Translations under genes and position numbers: made by a program
Shown: positions 18,208 through 25,720 of the stretch, piece by piece
Layout of the letters: every line of letters starts with the position of its first letter
Numbering within the stretch: the stretch's first letter is position 1
The notes under the pieces: generated by a model
The model's input: only the letters and a program-made list of their open reading frames with translations
Told to the model about the DNA's origin: nothing
Database searches by the model: none
NCBI GenBank assembly: GCA_964481765.1
Contig: CAYZVJ010000030.1
Span: forward strand, 1-32,949
Direction: 5' to 3'
Source of the DNA: G020353115 sp964481765
GTDB taxonomy: Bacteria; Bacteroidota; Bacteroidia; Bacteroidales; VadinHA17
Length of the DNA: 32,949 nucleotides

Positions 18208-18786
18208 ATGGGGAGAGATATATGTTATAGGTTAAAAGTTATAAGTTGGGGAGACGATGAGACTATGAGACTGAGAGTGTGAGACGAAGAAACGGAGGGG
18301 TGGCAAGAGAAGTAACAAGTAGGCAGTATGCAGTATGCACATTGCTTATGACTGAAAGAAGAGAGGGGAATTTTGATTATCGAATATCGAATTGCGAATT
18401 TATATTTTTGGTTTAACTGAATATGGGAACTGGGTACTGAGAACTAATTCGGTATAGTGTCCCTGGTGCTGGGGAATAGGCAAAGGGCATTGAGCATGGG
18501 GGATTATTTCAGAGCAAATCCACCTTCGACGCTAAAAGCGCGGCTTCGGTGGACAAGGGAGTACAGGGTACAGAGTTCAGTTTTGAGTATTGATTACTAT
18601 TACTGGTATGTTACTATGTCGGTCAGAATCTTTGACTTCGATGCTTCCAGCCCAAACAACTGATGCCTTCAGGTGGGGGAATACTGTATTTTTTAAAATC
18701 TGAGAAATTGAGAAAAAACTACGATTTTCATTACCGAATAACGAAACGGGCATCGTAGCCGAATACCGATATACGAGTTTTATGAA
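18208..18786. repeat. 579-bp intergenic mosaic of degenerate short-word repeats
   Basis: No credible gene is seen; a 68-codon frame at 18457-18663 runs through repeats. Successive blocks use different words: gttata/agttataagtt at 18224-18247, gagac/tgagact at 18251-18289, cagtatg at 18319-18340, gaatatc/gaattgc at 18375-18401, actg(g)gtactgagaact at 18428-18444, gggca/gagca at 18479-18502, a palindrome at 18519-18553, gtacag words at 18560-18580 and ccgaata/cgaaac at 18733-18777. The last block shares ccgaata-cgaaac with 5687-5700. The region lies between the convergent ends of the SLC13 gene and the barrel gene. Confidence 0.75.
18519..18553. repeat. REP-like imperfect palindrome
   Basis: Outer arms tccacc (18519-18524) and ggtgga (18548-18553) enclose an imperfect GC-rich stem with ttcg/cttcg elements around a gctaaaagc core. 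It resembles interspersed intergenic palindromes found in many Bacteroidota genomes (from general familiarity, not a search). It is embedded in the short-word repeat region. Confidence 0.6.
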
Positions 18787-19422
18787 TTAAAAATTCAGGT
18801 TCACACCCAGCTGAACCCCCGAATAATCCATTTTAAAACTTTCGTCTGTTTTGTCCTCTCCTTTTGCAAAATCATAGGCAAGATAGATCTGTGGATTAAA
18901 GCCGAAATTATTCAGGCTGAACCCGAACTGGCCCCTGTAACCCGGAACGTTACACTCATAATCTTCGAACCGCATGGCGTGATAGAACACACCACCCCCG
19001 AAAAATATCGAGTTTTTTGCGTTTTTGGACAGGGGAATTAACGCGTTGGCGACAACTCCGGGTGAAAACCGGCTGAAATTGAAAAATTTACTGGTTCCTC
19101 CAACGACTTTAATATACTTCATTCCTGCTGCATACTCAACCGTTCCATACAATTCAACATAGTCATTGATCCGGTATCCCAGATCAAAATGGGCGCCAAG
19201 GTTCAAAACCAGGTCCGAAGAACCGACTGTTTCAATCAGGCCTTCCTCATCAAGCCAGTTCTCAATATACTGGCTTACATCGTCGGGACCGAAGAAGCCG
19301 ATCTGTATGCCAATGCCCACCAGGAATTTCCCTTTATTGAATCGGATGGATTCATCCTGGGCTCCAGCGGCGAAAACGATTATCAGGAAACAGATGATCC
19401 CCGTTAACACTCTTTTTTTCAT
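18787..19422 (-). CDS. Small outer-membrane beta-barrel protein (porin/OmpA-barrel-like)
   Basis: The protein has 211 residues, with a signal peptide (residues 1-21, ending FAAGAQ) and alternating amphipathic strands throughout, such as ILNLGAHFDLGYRINDYVELYGTVEYAAG-type segments. It ends in a phenylalanine after VQLGVNLN, the usual C-terminal signal for insertion by the BAM complex. It fits the generic outer-membrane beta-barrel group of Bacteroidota; no specific pore or ligand function can be read. It is 120 bp downstream of the M14 carboxypeptidase on the same strand and could be co-transcribed or have its own promoter in that gap. Confidence 0.75.
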   Translation of the reverse strand: MKKRVLTGIICFLIIVFAAGAQDESIRFNKGKFLVGIGIQIGFFGPDDVSQYIENWLDEEGLIETVGSSDLVLNLGAHFDLGYRINDYVELYGTVEYAAGMKYIKVVGGTSKFFNFSRFSPGVVANALIPLSKNAKNSIFFGGGVFYHAMRFEDYECNVPGYRGQFGFSLNNFGFNPQIYLAYDFAKGEDKTDESFKMDYSGVQLGVNLNF

Positions 19423-19542
19423 GATTTTAAGATTTGTTATTTTCTCATTTGATTGTTATAGCAATATCCGTGAATGCGCATTTTTACTTTATGCTAGGTC
19501 CGTTTTTATTTTACGATGATCAGGTTCAGCAGGGTATACCAT

Positions 19543-22065
19543 CTACCGGAAAATCACATTCCCGAGCAGCACCCGGCCGCTTTTCCAGTATGCCCTGTAG
19601 TAGGGATCATCTGTTATATAAACGATCTCACCACTTCCCAACCGCTCGGAACCGATTACCAGGCTGTTTTTCACCTCTTTCTGAAATTCACTTCCGGCAA
19701 ATCCGGAGACCGGTTCATTGTTCAGGATGAAGCCGATATTGTTCCCCTCATCAAGGAAAGGGTAGTTGGCTGACATTTTCATAACAAACCATTTCTTTCC
19801 CAGACCGAAGGCATAGGGGTGGGTTTCATCAATATCAACCCGGTATATGCTTCCTGCAGAACGTTCTTTAAGCCGCTCCCGGCGCTGGTTTTCATATTTC
19901 TTCAGGTGACTGGGATCATCGGTCTTGGTTTTTTTCTTCTCAGTCTCGTTCTCTTTTTTTCTGGCTTCCACTGCATTGAACAGATTGGTTGTTTTTTCTC
20001 CTGCAAACAGGGATATAGCCCGTTCAAACACTACCAGCCGGCCACCCTCCCTAACGTACTCAAGCAGATTATCTTTCTGCTTTGAATAGGAGCCGGAAGG
20101 AAGAAGCAGAACATCATATTTGGAAAGGTCAACTGAATTCAGGTAGTCTGTCCCAAGTACGGTAAGCGGGTAGTTTATCTCCCTTTCGAAGAAATACCAT
20201 AATTCACCGAAGTTGCCGCTTGATACTCCTTCGCCACCAACCAGTGCAATTTCCGGTTTGCTTTTCAGGGGAGCATAATTTGATCCAAGATCTTTCCCTT
20301 TATCCACAATACCTGTACTGGTTGGGTAGAGATGCACTCCAATAGTGTTTGCAATGGTGATAATGGTCTGGTCGAAAGTATCCTTCAGGTGTTTGTTATC
20401 GCCACGAGCGATAATCAGGCTTCCCCTGTTGAACTCCTGTTTTCCGACAGTGAATGGTTTCATTGCATTCCTGATCCTGAATTTTTGTTTAAGCAACGCT
20501 GTCATGAATTTTACCTCATCGAAACCGGACCAGTTTACAATGTACGCATAGGGTTTTGAGTCAGGAAGTATGTTTTCTGCTGATGTAAGGATAAACTCTC
20601 CTGTTTTCGGAGTGATGATCTCTTTCAGCGCATAGGCATCAAGATTATAAACATAGGGAAGTGCCCAGGCAGTCAGGTCGTAACTGAGTGAATCGGTGAA
20701 TTTTGAATCGGGTTCAAACAGTACCTTTACAAAATGGGACTGGGGTTGACGGGCAGCTACCAGGATATCGCCTTCCTGAATGGTTACCTGCCCGTTCTTG
20801 TTGGCAAGGTACTCAAACCCGGTGTAGGTTTTTCCAACGTTCCCTGCAAAGGAATACCTGATCTGGTTCCGATCGAGCAGTTCAAGCAGATCCTTCACCG
20901 CTGCATGATCGTTGTTCCCTTTTATGATCACCGATTCATACTCAAACAGAGGCTTGGTTAAACCCGATTTGAAGTATGCATTAAACTCGCTGGTGAGTTT
21001 TTCCCTGTTTTCGTAAGAGACTTTAATGGTGGCGAGCCCGGCAAGAAAATGACCTTCAATCCGGTCCTGCAACGACAAACTATCGCCGGTTTCTCTAACG
21101 ACTGCAAGTCCTGAATAACCTCCGCCACCCTGTTCGTATGTAAAACCCATTGCTCCGTTAAACAGGGGCCATGTATCACCAAAACTGGGACAAAACAGGT
21201 CGAAGCTCTCCTTGCTAAAATAGAGTTTGAACCGCTCATCAAACAACGCTGCATTTGCCTTTCCTGTCAATTCATGAAATTCATGCTGCCAGGGTGTGAT
21301 AACCTCATGCCAGGGATCTGCTCCGGGGGCAAAAAAGAAGGTTGAGGTAGCTCCCATTTCGTGAAAATCAGCGTGTACGTGAGGCATATACTGGTTGTAT
21401 AAGCTCAATCGCTGCCGGGTTTCTGCCTGTGTCTGCCAGGTCCAGTCCCTGTTCAGATCAAACAGGTAATGGTTCAACCGGGCACTTGGCCAACCCTCAT
21501 GGTGTTCCCAATCATCCGGATTGGCATTGGGCTGTACCGATTTTGTCCTTCGGTACCGGTAGGCATAAAGATCCCTTCCATCGGGATTCTGGCATGGGTC
21601 AATAACGATAACACACTCCTTCAACCAGTCGGCTACTCCTTCGTGGGATTGGGTTGCCAGAACATAAAGGGTTTTTAAAGCAGCTTCCAAACCCACTGAC
21701 TCATTGCCGTGGACATTATAACTCAGCCAGATAAAGGGGACCTGTCTGCCAGCTTCCTCGCCTTCCAGGAGACCAATATTGATCAGGTTATTTTTACGAA
21801 GGAGTTCCAGATTCTCAAGATTCTCCTCCGAGGATACAAAGGCAACACCCAGGGTACGGCCTTCATAGGTCCTGCCATAGGTTTTATACTGCACATTGGG
21901 TGAGGTTTTGCCTGCATATTCAAAATAATCAACCGCCTGCTGATGAAAAGTGAACTGATCGCCAAGCGGATATCCGAGAAAATCTTCAGGTGATTTGATT
22001 GACTGTGCTACAATAGTGAAGGTAAATACCAGCAGAGCAAGGGAAATGGTAAGTCTGGTTGTCAT
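19543..22065 (-). CDS. Secreted M14 zinc carboxypeptidase with C-terminal glutamine-amidotransferase-like domain
   Basis: This 840-residue protein has a signal peptide (residues 1-20). The M14 domain, about residues 35-350, carries the HxxE zinc motif (NVHGNES, H119 and E122), the substrate-binding NPDGR (160-164) and LNRDW (204-208) motifs, a third histidine in HVHADFHEMG (H231 or H235) and a catalytic glutamate in FTYEQGGGG (E311). All the residues expected for activity are present. The C-terminal part, about 610-840, resembles a class I glutamine-amidotransferase-like (ThuA/DJ-1-type) domain (ALVGGEG...DYLNSVDLSKYDVLLLPSG), an arrangement found in large Bacteroidota M14 proteins. It probably trims peptides in the periplasm or outside the cell. 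A promoter-like pair lies 33-64 bp upstream. Confidence 0.9.
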   Translation of the reverse strand: MTTRLTISLALLVFTFTIVAQSIKSPEDFLGYPLGDQFTFHQQAVDYFEYAGKTSPNVQYKTYGRTYEGRTLGVAFVSSEENLENLELLRKNNLINIGLLEGEEAGRQVPFIWLSYNVHGNESVGLEAALKTLYVLATQSHEGVADWLKECVIVIDPCQNPDGRDLYAYRYRRTKSVQPNANPDDWEHHEGWPSARLNHYLFDLNRDWTWQTQAETRQRLSLYNQYMPHVHADFHEMGATSTFFFAPGADPWHEVITPWQHEFHELTGKANAALFDERFKLYFSKESFDLFCPSFGDTWPLFNGAMGFTYEQGGGGYSGLAVVRETGDSLSLQDRIEGHFLAGLATIKVSYENREKLTSEFNAYFKSGLTKPLFEYESVIIKGNNDHAAVKDLLELLDRNQIRYSFAGNVGKTYTGFEYLANKNGQVTIQEGDILVAARQPQSHFVKVLFEPDSKFTDSLSYDLTAWALPYVYNLDAYALKEIITPKTGEFILTSAENILPDSKPYAYIVNWSGFDEVKFMTALLKQKFRIRNAMKPFTVGKQEFNRGSLIIARGDNKHLKDTFDQTIITIANTIGVHLYPTSTGIVDKGKDLGSNYAPLKSKPEIALVGGEGVSSGNFGELWYFFEREINYPLTVLGTDYLNSVDLSKYDVLLLPSGSYSKQKDNLLEYVREGGRLVVFERAISLFAGEKTTNLFNAVEARKKENETEKKKTKTDDPSHLKKYENQRRERLKERSAGSIYRVDIDETHPYAFGLGKKWFVMKMSANYPFLDEGNNIGFILNNEPVSGFAGSEFQKEVKNSLVIGSERLGSGEIVYITDDPYYRAYWKSGRVLLGNVIFR

Positions 22066-22097
22066 GGGTAGAAAAGTTTACATAGTTATTTGGAAAA

Positions 22098-22129
22098 TAA
22101 AATTAAGAAATATTCTGTAAGGAAAACAA
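22098..22129 (-). promoter_or_regulatory. Bacteroidota-type promoter candidate for the M14 gene
   Basis: On the minus strand TTG (22127-22129) and TAATTTTA (22098-22105) are 21 nt apart, close to the TTG / TAnnTTTG pattern of the Bacteroidota primary sigma factor (last base differs). The start codon is about 30 nt downstream. Confidence 0.45.
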
Positions 22130-22154
22130 CCTCTTGAAATTTTATGATGATTTC

Positions 22155-22185
22155 TTGATTTTACAGTAAAGTTCCTGTAATTTTA
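22155..22185 (+). promoter_or_regulatory. Bacteroidota-type promoter candidate for the small membrane protein
   Basis: TTG (22155-22157) and TAATTTTA (22178-22185) are 20 nt apart, matching the TTG / TAnnTTTG pattern except for the last base. The ATG at 22244 is about 58 nt downstream. Confidence 0.45.
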
Positions 22186-22243
22186 ATCACGATAATTCCT
22201 GAGAAGTATAACGAATAATCCTCAGTACCAAAAACCTGTAACC

Positions 22244-22444
22244 ATGAAAAGGAAAAAATTCCTCTTGCGCCTCTTTTCAGTAATTGCCATGCTGTTGATG
22301 CTGATTGCATTGATTGACATGATCTTTTCTCCTAAATTTTTATTTGTCAATCATGTAGTGAACTATTTTCATGTTGCGAACTCCTTCCTCCTGCTGGCTG
22401 TATTTACTGCATTGTACCCGGTAGATGAAGGATCGGAGAGCTGA
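22244..22444 (+). CDS. Small two-helix membrane protein of unknown function
   Basis: This is a 66-residue frame starting ATG with a basic head (MKRKKFLLR), a first hydrophobic helix (about 10-27), a short loop (SPKFLFVNHVV) and a second hydrophobic stretch (about 43-58), ending in an acidic tail (PVDEGSES). The charge pattern fits a real inner-membrane protein with both ends in the cytoplasm. No family is recognised. A promoter-like pair lies upstream and the frame is not a shadow of any other gene, which supports it being real. It is followed by a 248-bp non-coding stretch before the transaldolase-like gene. Confidence 0.6.
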   Translation: MKRKKFLLRLFSVIAMLLMLIALIDMIFSPKFLFVNHVVNYFHVANSFLLLAVFTALYPVDEGSES

Positions 22445-22474
22445 TTATTACGAAAATAATTTTGATGATTCATG

Positions 22475-22504
22475 GTGAGACCCGGATCAGAGACTTCGGG
22501 TCAC
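22475..22504. terminator. Weak hairpin downstream of the small membrane protein
   Basis: gtgagacccg and cgggtcac form an imperfect stem with a 2-nt bulge and an 11-nt loop, 30 nt after the stop codon at 22444. No T-run follows directly, so termination function is uncertain. Confidence 0.3.
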
Positions 22505-22615
22505 ACCGCGAATTTATTATTACCTGGAGGGTCATACCAGCCCGGTTAAACCCTTCTGGAATATTGCATCCTTTCCGCTGTTAAAAACTCCGTGATATAT
22601 TCTCCCCTTTATGTA

Positions 22616-22645
22616 TTGTTCCGAAAATTCAATCCTGTATCTTTG
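22616..22645 (+). promoter_or_regulatory. Strong Bacteroidota-type promoter for the transaldolase-like gene
   Basis: TTG at 22616-22618 and an exact TATCTTTG (TAnnTTTG) at 22638-22645 are separated by 19 nt, the expected spacing. The start codon is 47 nt downstream. This is the best promoter match in the window. Confidence 0.65.
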
Positions 22646-22692
22646 ACCGAATAGTTATACGGGTATCGTTAAATTTAAGATCTACGATTATT

Positions 22693-23934
22693 ATGATTGC
22701 CTATAAATCAAACACTTCGGACAGGATTAAGGATTTTATACACAAGGAAATTGACATTCACAGGCAGGGGATTCAATATGCATCCGATCCCTTCTGGCAA
22801 AACCTGCGCAATTGTGGTACAGAGCTATGGCTTGATACAGGAGATATGGAAGAAGCAGCTAAAATCTGGACCACTGAAATGTCAGCATTGACAACGAACA
22901 ATACCTTACTGAACAAAGAGATCCAGAAAGGTATCTATGACGATTATATTACTGAAGCAAATGGTATTCTGAAGGAAATGGATCCGGGTTTACGGATACT
23001 CGAAATAGCATTTATTTTGAATGCCAGGCATGGAATGCGGCTGGTGGAGCAGTTTGGAGGGAAAGTCAGTGTGGAATTACATACCGATTTTGCTCATGAT
23101 TTTGATGGTATTGTGGAGTATGGGCAGCGTTTCTTTGAGATCTGCCCCGACCATTTCATCATCAAAGTACCCTATACTGCTACCGGACTGTTGGGCGCCA
23201 GGAGACTGGGTGAGCTTGGTGTCGCTGTTAATTTCACCCTTGAATTCAGTGCGAGACAGAATGCCCTGGTTGCTGCTATCGCGAAACCCAGTTACCTGAA
23301 CGTGTTTCTGGGCCGGCTCGGTTCCTATATGGTTGATAATAATCTGGGTGACGGGAAACTGGTTGGTGAAAAAGCTACCCTCTCAGCACAGAAAATTGTA
23401 AACTATTTTAAACAACAGAATTCCATCCATACTAAACTGATTGCAGCAAGCCTGAGAAATGCAGGTCAAATGGATAACCTGGCCGGTGTTGATGTTTTTA
23501 CCATACCAACAAAAGTGGCCGAAGCTGGAAAGAAGACACTGTCGGGAAATTTTACTGCAAGAACAGAAGAGATATACCCCGTAACCCTCAATCCGGGGAT
23601 ACCAGCAGATGAGATCGGCTTTTCAAAATTATGGGAAGTTTCACAGAAGGAGCTTGATCTGGCTGAAGAACTTGCCCGGGACCTCCCCGCTGATGCCCGG
23701 GAATTGGTGTTGAGAGCCCGCGAAAAGGGATGTACCGACATGTTTCCTGAACTTTCAGAGGCAGAATTCAGAACAATAAAGGCAGATGGAAAGATCCCGG
23801 TTCATGAAACATGGGCAAAACGTATTGAAAACGGGGAATTGGCCATTGATACCCTCCTGAACCTGGCGGGTCTTGCATCTTTTGCTACCGACCAGGAACA
23901 ACTGGATACACGGATAAAGAATATCATAAGTTAA
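22693..23934 (+). CDS. Transaldolase-family protein
   Basis: This 413-residue protein has the family features in order: LWLDTGD near residue 46, the LTTNNTLLNKEI segment (66-77) that matches the conserved threonine/asparagine loop, VSVELHTDFAHD (125-136), and HFIIKVPYTATGLLGARRL with the Schiff-base lysine K158. Later AVNFTLEFSARQ and FLGRLGSYMVDN also fit. Transaldolases and relatives transfer a dihydroxyacetone unit between sugar phosphates in the cytoplasm. At 413 residues it is longer than the classic 220- or 315-residue forms, and the C-terminal 100 residues look family-specific, so its substrate may not be the pentose-phosphate pair. It has its own promoter, and its stop codon overlaps that of the convergent SDR gene. 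Confidence 0.85.
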   Translation: MIAYKSNTSDRIKDFIHKEIDIHRQGIQYASDPFWQNLRNCGTELWLDTGDMEEAAKIWTTEMSALTTNNTLLNKEIQKGIYDDYITEANGILKEMDPGLRILEIAFILNARHGMRLVEQFGGKVSVELHTDFAHDFDGIVEYGQRFFEICPDHFIIKVPYTATGLLGARRLGELGVAVNFTLEFSARQNALVAAIAKPSYLNVFLGRLGSYMVDNNLGDGKLVGEKATLSAQKIVNYFKQQNSIHTKLIAASLRNAGQMDNLAGVDVFTIPTKVAEAGKKTLSGNFTARTEEIYPVTLNPGIPADEIGFSKLWEVSQKELDLAEELARDLPADARELVLRAREKGCTDMFPELSEAEFRTIKADGKIPVHETWAKRIENGELAIDTLLNLAGLASFATDQEQLDTRIKNIIS

Positions 23935-24938
23935 CCGGTTGCATAAAATTTTTTCAATAGCGCTGCTGAATGCTCCCACAATTTTCTCCCCTCATTCTCA
24001 TCATACACTTTTGCATCCATCTTTTTGGGATTGAACATGTGGAAGTAGTGATTGGTAGTGCCCTCCATCTCCTCTGATGCAGCAAGATAGATTACCGGTT
24101 TTGCCGCTTTATCCGGTGATTGAAAAAACAGTGTAAAAATAAACTTCAGGATAATCCTCAACCAACGTGGAGCATGCCTGCTGATATTTGAATTAACGGG
24201 ACCCGGACAGATAACATTAACAGAGACATTCACTGTGCCTGCCGGGTTTAACCGGCGGGAGAGTTCGGTAGCAAACGTATTCATAACCAGCTTATAATAA
24301 CTATAATTGTTCATCGCCTTCCGGATTCCATAGGGCCGGTATTCACCGAATTCTTCAAAATCGATCGGAGAGGCATTCTGATGAGAATCGGATGAGATGA
24401 AAATAATCCGCGGTATTTGATCCGGACTGCTGTTTTTTGCGAATGTTTCATTCCGGATGGTGCCATTGCGAAGGAGTCGGTTCAGGACAATAAATTTTGA
24501 GAGGTAGTTGACCATAAAAATTTCATCCTGGCCCGAATCGGTTCTTCTCGAGCCTGGAGGTGCTACTCCCGCATTACAGACAATGATATCGAGATGAATA
24601 CCCCGTTCAGTCATGTTTTGACAACATTGAGCGATTGATTCAGGCTTTGTCAGATCCAGGGGGACCATTTCAATAGCATCAGATCCGGTCAGACTCATTA
24701 GTTTTTCCCCGGCTTCCGGGATGCCACTGCGACAAGCCATGATCAGGGATGCACCCCTTCGGGCCATCTCTGCAGCTATGGCAAAACCCAGACCGGAGTT
24801 CGAACCGGTTACCAGGCAGACTTTTCCGTCCAGCCTGTCGTCTTCCTGCAGATTACCGGAAAGTTTTTGTTTCCTGAAAATATCCAGGATACCGGTTAAT
24901 GTTGCCTGGATGGGATTATTGAAACGTCCGTATGACAT
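23931..24938 (-). CDS. Short-chain dehydrogenase/reductase (retinol-dehydrogenase / protochlorophyllide-reductase-like)
   Basis: The 335-residue protein has a Rossmann nucleotide-binding motif TGSNSGLG (44-51), CNAG (121-124) in place of NNAG, the catalytic serine in FISSDSH (S182 or S183) and the YxxxK pair Y212/K216 (NYSYYK). The 37-residue N-terminal extension and the C-terminal AAKPVIYLAASEEMEGTTNHYF motif match the long SDR group that includes retinol dehydrogenases and light-dependent protochlorophyllide reductase relatives. It reduces or oxidises an alcohol or carbonyl with NADP(H); the substrate cannot be told. There is no signal peptide, so it is cytoplasmic. Its stop codon overlaps the convergent transaldolase stop within TTAA, leaving no room for a separate terminator. 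Confidence 0.87.
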   Translation of the reverse strand: MSYGRFNNPIQATLTGILDIFRKQKLSGNLQEDDRLDGKVCLVTGSNSGLGFAIAAEMARRGASLIMACRSGIPEAGEKLMSLTGSDAIEMVPLDLTKPESIAQCCQNMTERGIHLDIIVCNAGVAPPGSRRTDSGQDEIFMVNYLSKFIVLNRLLRNGTIRNETFAKNSSPDQIPRIIFISSDSHQNASPIDFEEFGEYRPYGIRKAMNNYSYYKLVMNTFATELSRRLNPAGTVNVSVNVICPGPVNSNISRHAPRWLRIILKFIFTLFFQSPDKAAKPVIYLAASEEMEGTTNHYFHMFNPKKMDAKVYDENEGRKLWEHSAALLKKFYATG

Positions 24939-25219
24939 AGTTATGGGTTTATAAAAAAGTAAAAATTAACGCGTTGTGCTGTTTATAAGGTTATTTCAAT
25001 ATTGCTCTGGAAATTGTATACACTAATCTTGTAAAGATCTAATCATTAGATCTATACGCATTTTCGTGATTCTTTGTGTATTTGTGATTTAGTGGCAAAA
25101 AAAAATAACCACTCCCATAAGGGATGCCCATGGCAAAAGGCACAAAAACACCAAATTACACTAAATCAATTTATCAGATATACTCCGAGTCCTTTGGACA
25201 AACCGCACAACGAGTTAAA
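24939..25219. other. Non-coding stretch with a palindrome and an imperfect inverted repeat
   Basis: No gene is seen. It contains a 19-bp palindrome (listed separately) and, at about 25064-25165, an imperfect inverted repeat: a left part with tttgtgtatttgtg and gatttagtggc and a right part with ggcacaaaaacacc and acactaaatc, about two-thirds complementary. The run of nine A's and the tagtgg/ccact pair in the centre give a short inner hairpin. The style matches dispersed intergenic repeats common in environmental Bacteroidota. Confidence 0.5.
25035..25053. repeat. AGATCTAAT palindrome
   Basis: agatctaat and attagatct are perfect 9-bp inverted arms around one central base. It lies 97 bp upstream of the SDR start codon on that gene's strand, so it could be an operator, or the hairpin at the end of the decayed peptidase transcript. 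Confidence 0.5.
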
Positions 25220-25718
25220 TTAAAGTATTGCATTACTGATGATGGTCATCCATCCTTCTACTTCATGATCTGTCCGAATATAATAATAATCCTTATACAG
25301 ACCGACTATCTGAATGCTGTCATTCAAGGACAGGGTGGTAATGCGGATACTGTTTTTTTCGGGAGTTTCCAGTAGGGTGAAGTGACCAGGGAATGGTTCG
25401 TGATCGATTTCATCAGATGCTATTTCAACCTTACCAGCTTGCTGATTGCCATGGTGTCTGAACGAATCCGGTCCGGAACCGTATCGGTTTCAACAAGGTA
25501 ATTCCAGGGATCCACGGGTCCTCTGTTATAAATACCAAAATGGAGGTGTGGGCTCGTTTCGGTTCGTACAGCCATACATACCTGCCTCCAATAACCTGTT
25601 TAAAGTAATTCTTTCGAACATAAATATAACGTGAACTATGAATAAAGCCTCTTTCCCCAGATTTGATCAAGACATTGTAAGAATAAAAAGCTCTGTATGG
25701 TATTGACAGGCTATATTG
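25220..25718 (-). pseudogene. Decayed M23 metallopeptidase with C-terminal SH3-like domain
   Basis: Remnants of one secreted protein lie in all three minus-strand frames. The clearest piece (about 25420-25575) reads RTETSPHLHFGIYNRGPVDP and then WNYLV, the HxH end of an M23 (LytM-type) endopeptidase, and stops at 25420-25422. The frame just after it (about 25220-25435) reads GKVEIASDEIDHEPFPGHFT, LLETP, LSLNDSIQIVGLYKDYYYI and EVEGWM, an SH3-like tail, ending at 25220. The frame before it (about 25568-25718) reads GERGFIHSSRYIYV and GGRYVW, which fits the upstream M23 strand, but about 45 residues including the YYYAHLD segment are missing at the join. The N-terminal half is gone. It would have been a cell-wall peptidase; it is now inactive. 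The remnant begins right after the Na/Pi gene stop. Confidence 0.75.
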
Positions 25719-25720
25719 AT

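Noticed and set aside
18457..18663. 68-codon frame on the plus strand in the 18.2-18.8 kb intergenic region
   Set aside because: It runs through the short-word repeats and the palindrome, has no domain or sensible composition, and is not preceded by a promoter match.
25124..25375. 83-codon frame on the plus strand
   Set aside because: It overlaps the M23 relic, whose minus-strand pieces match a real family, and has no features of its own.
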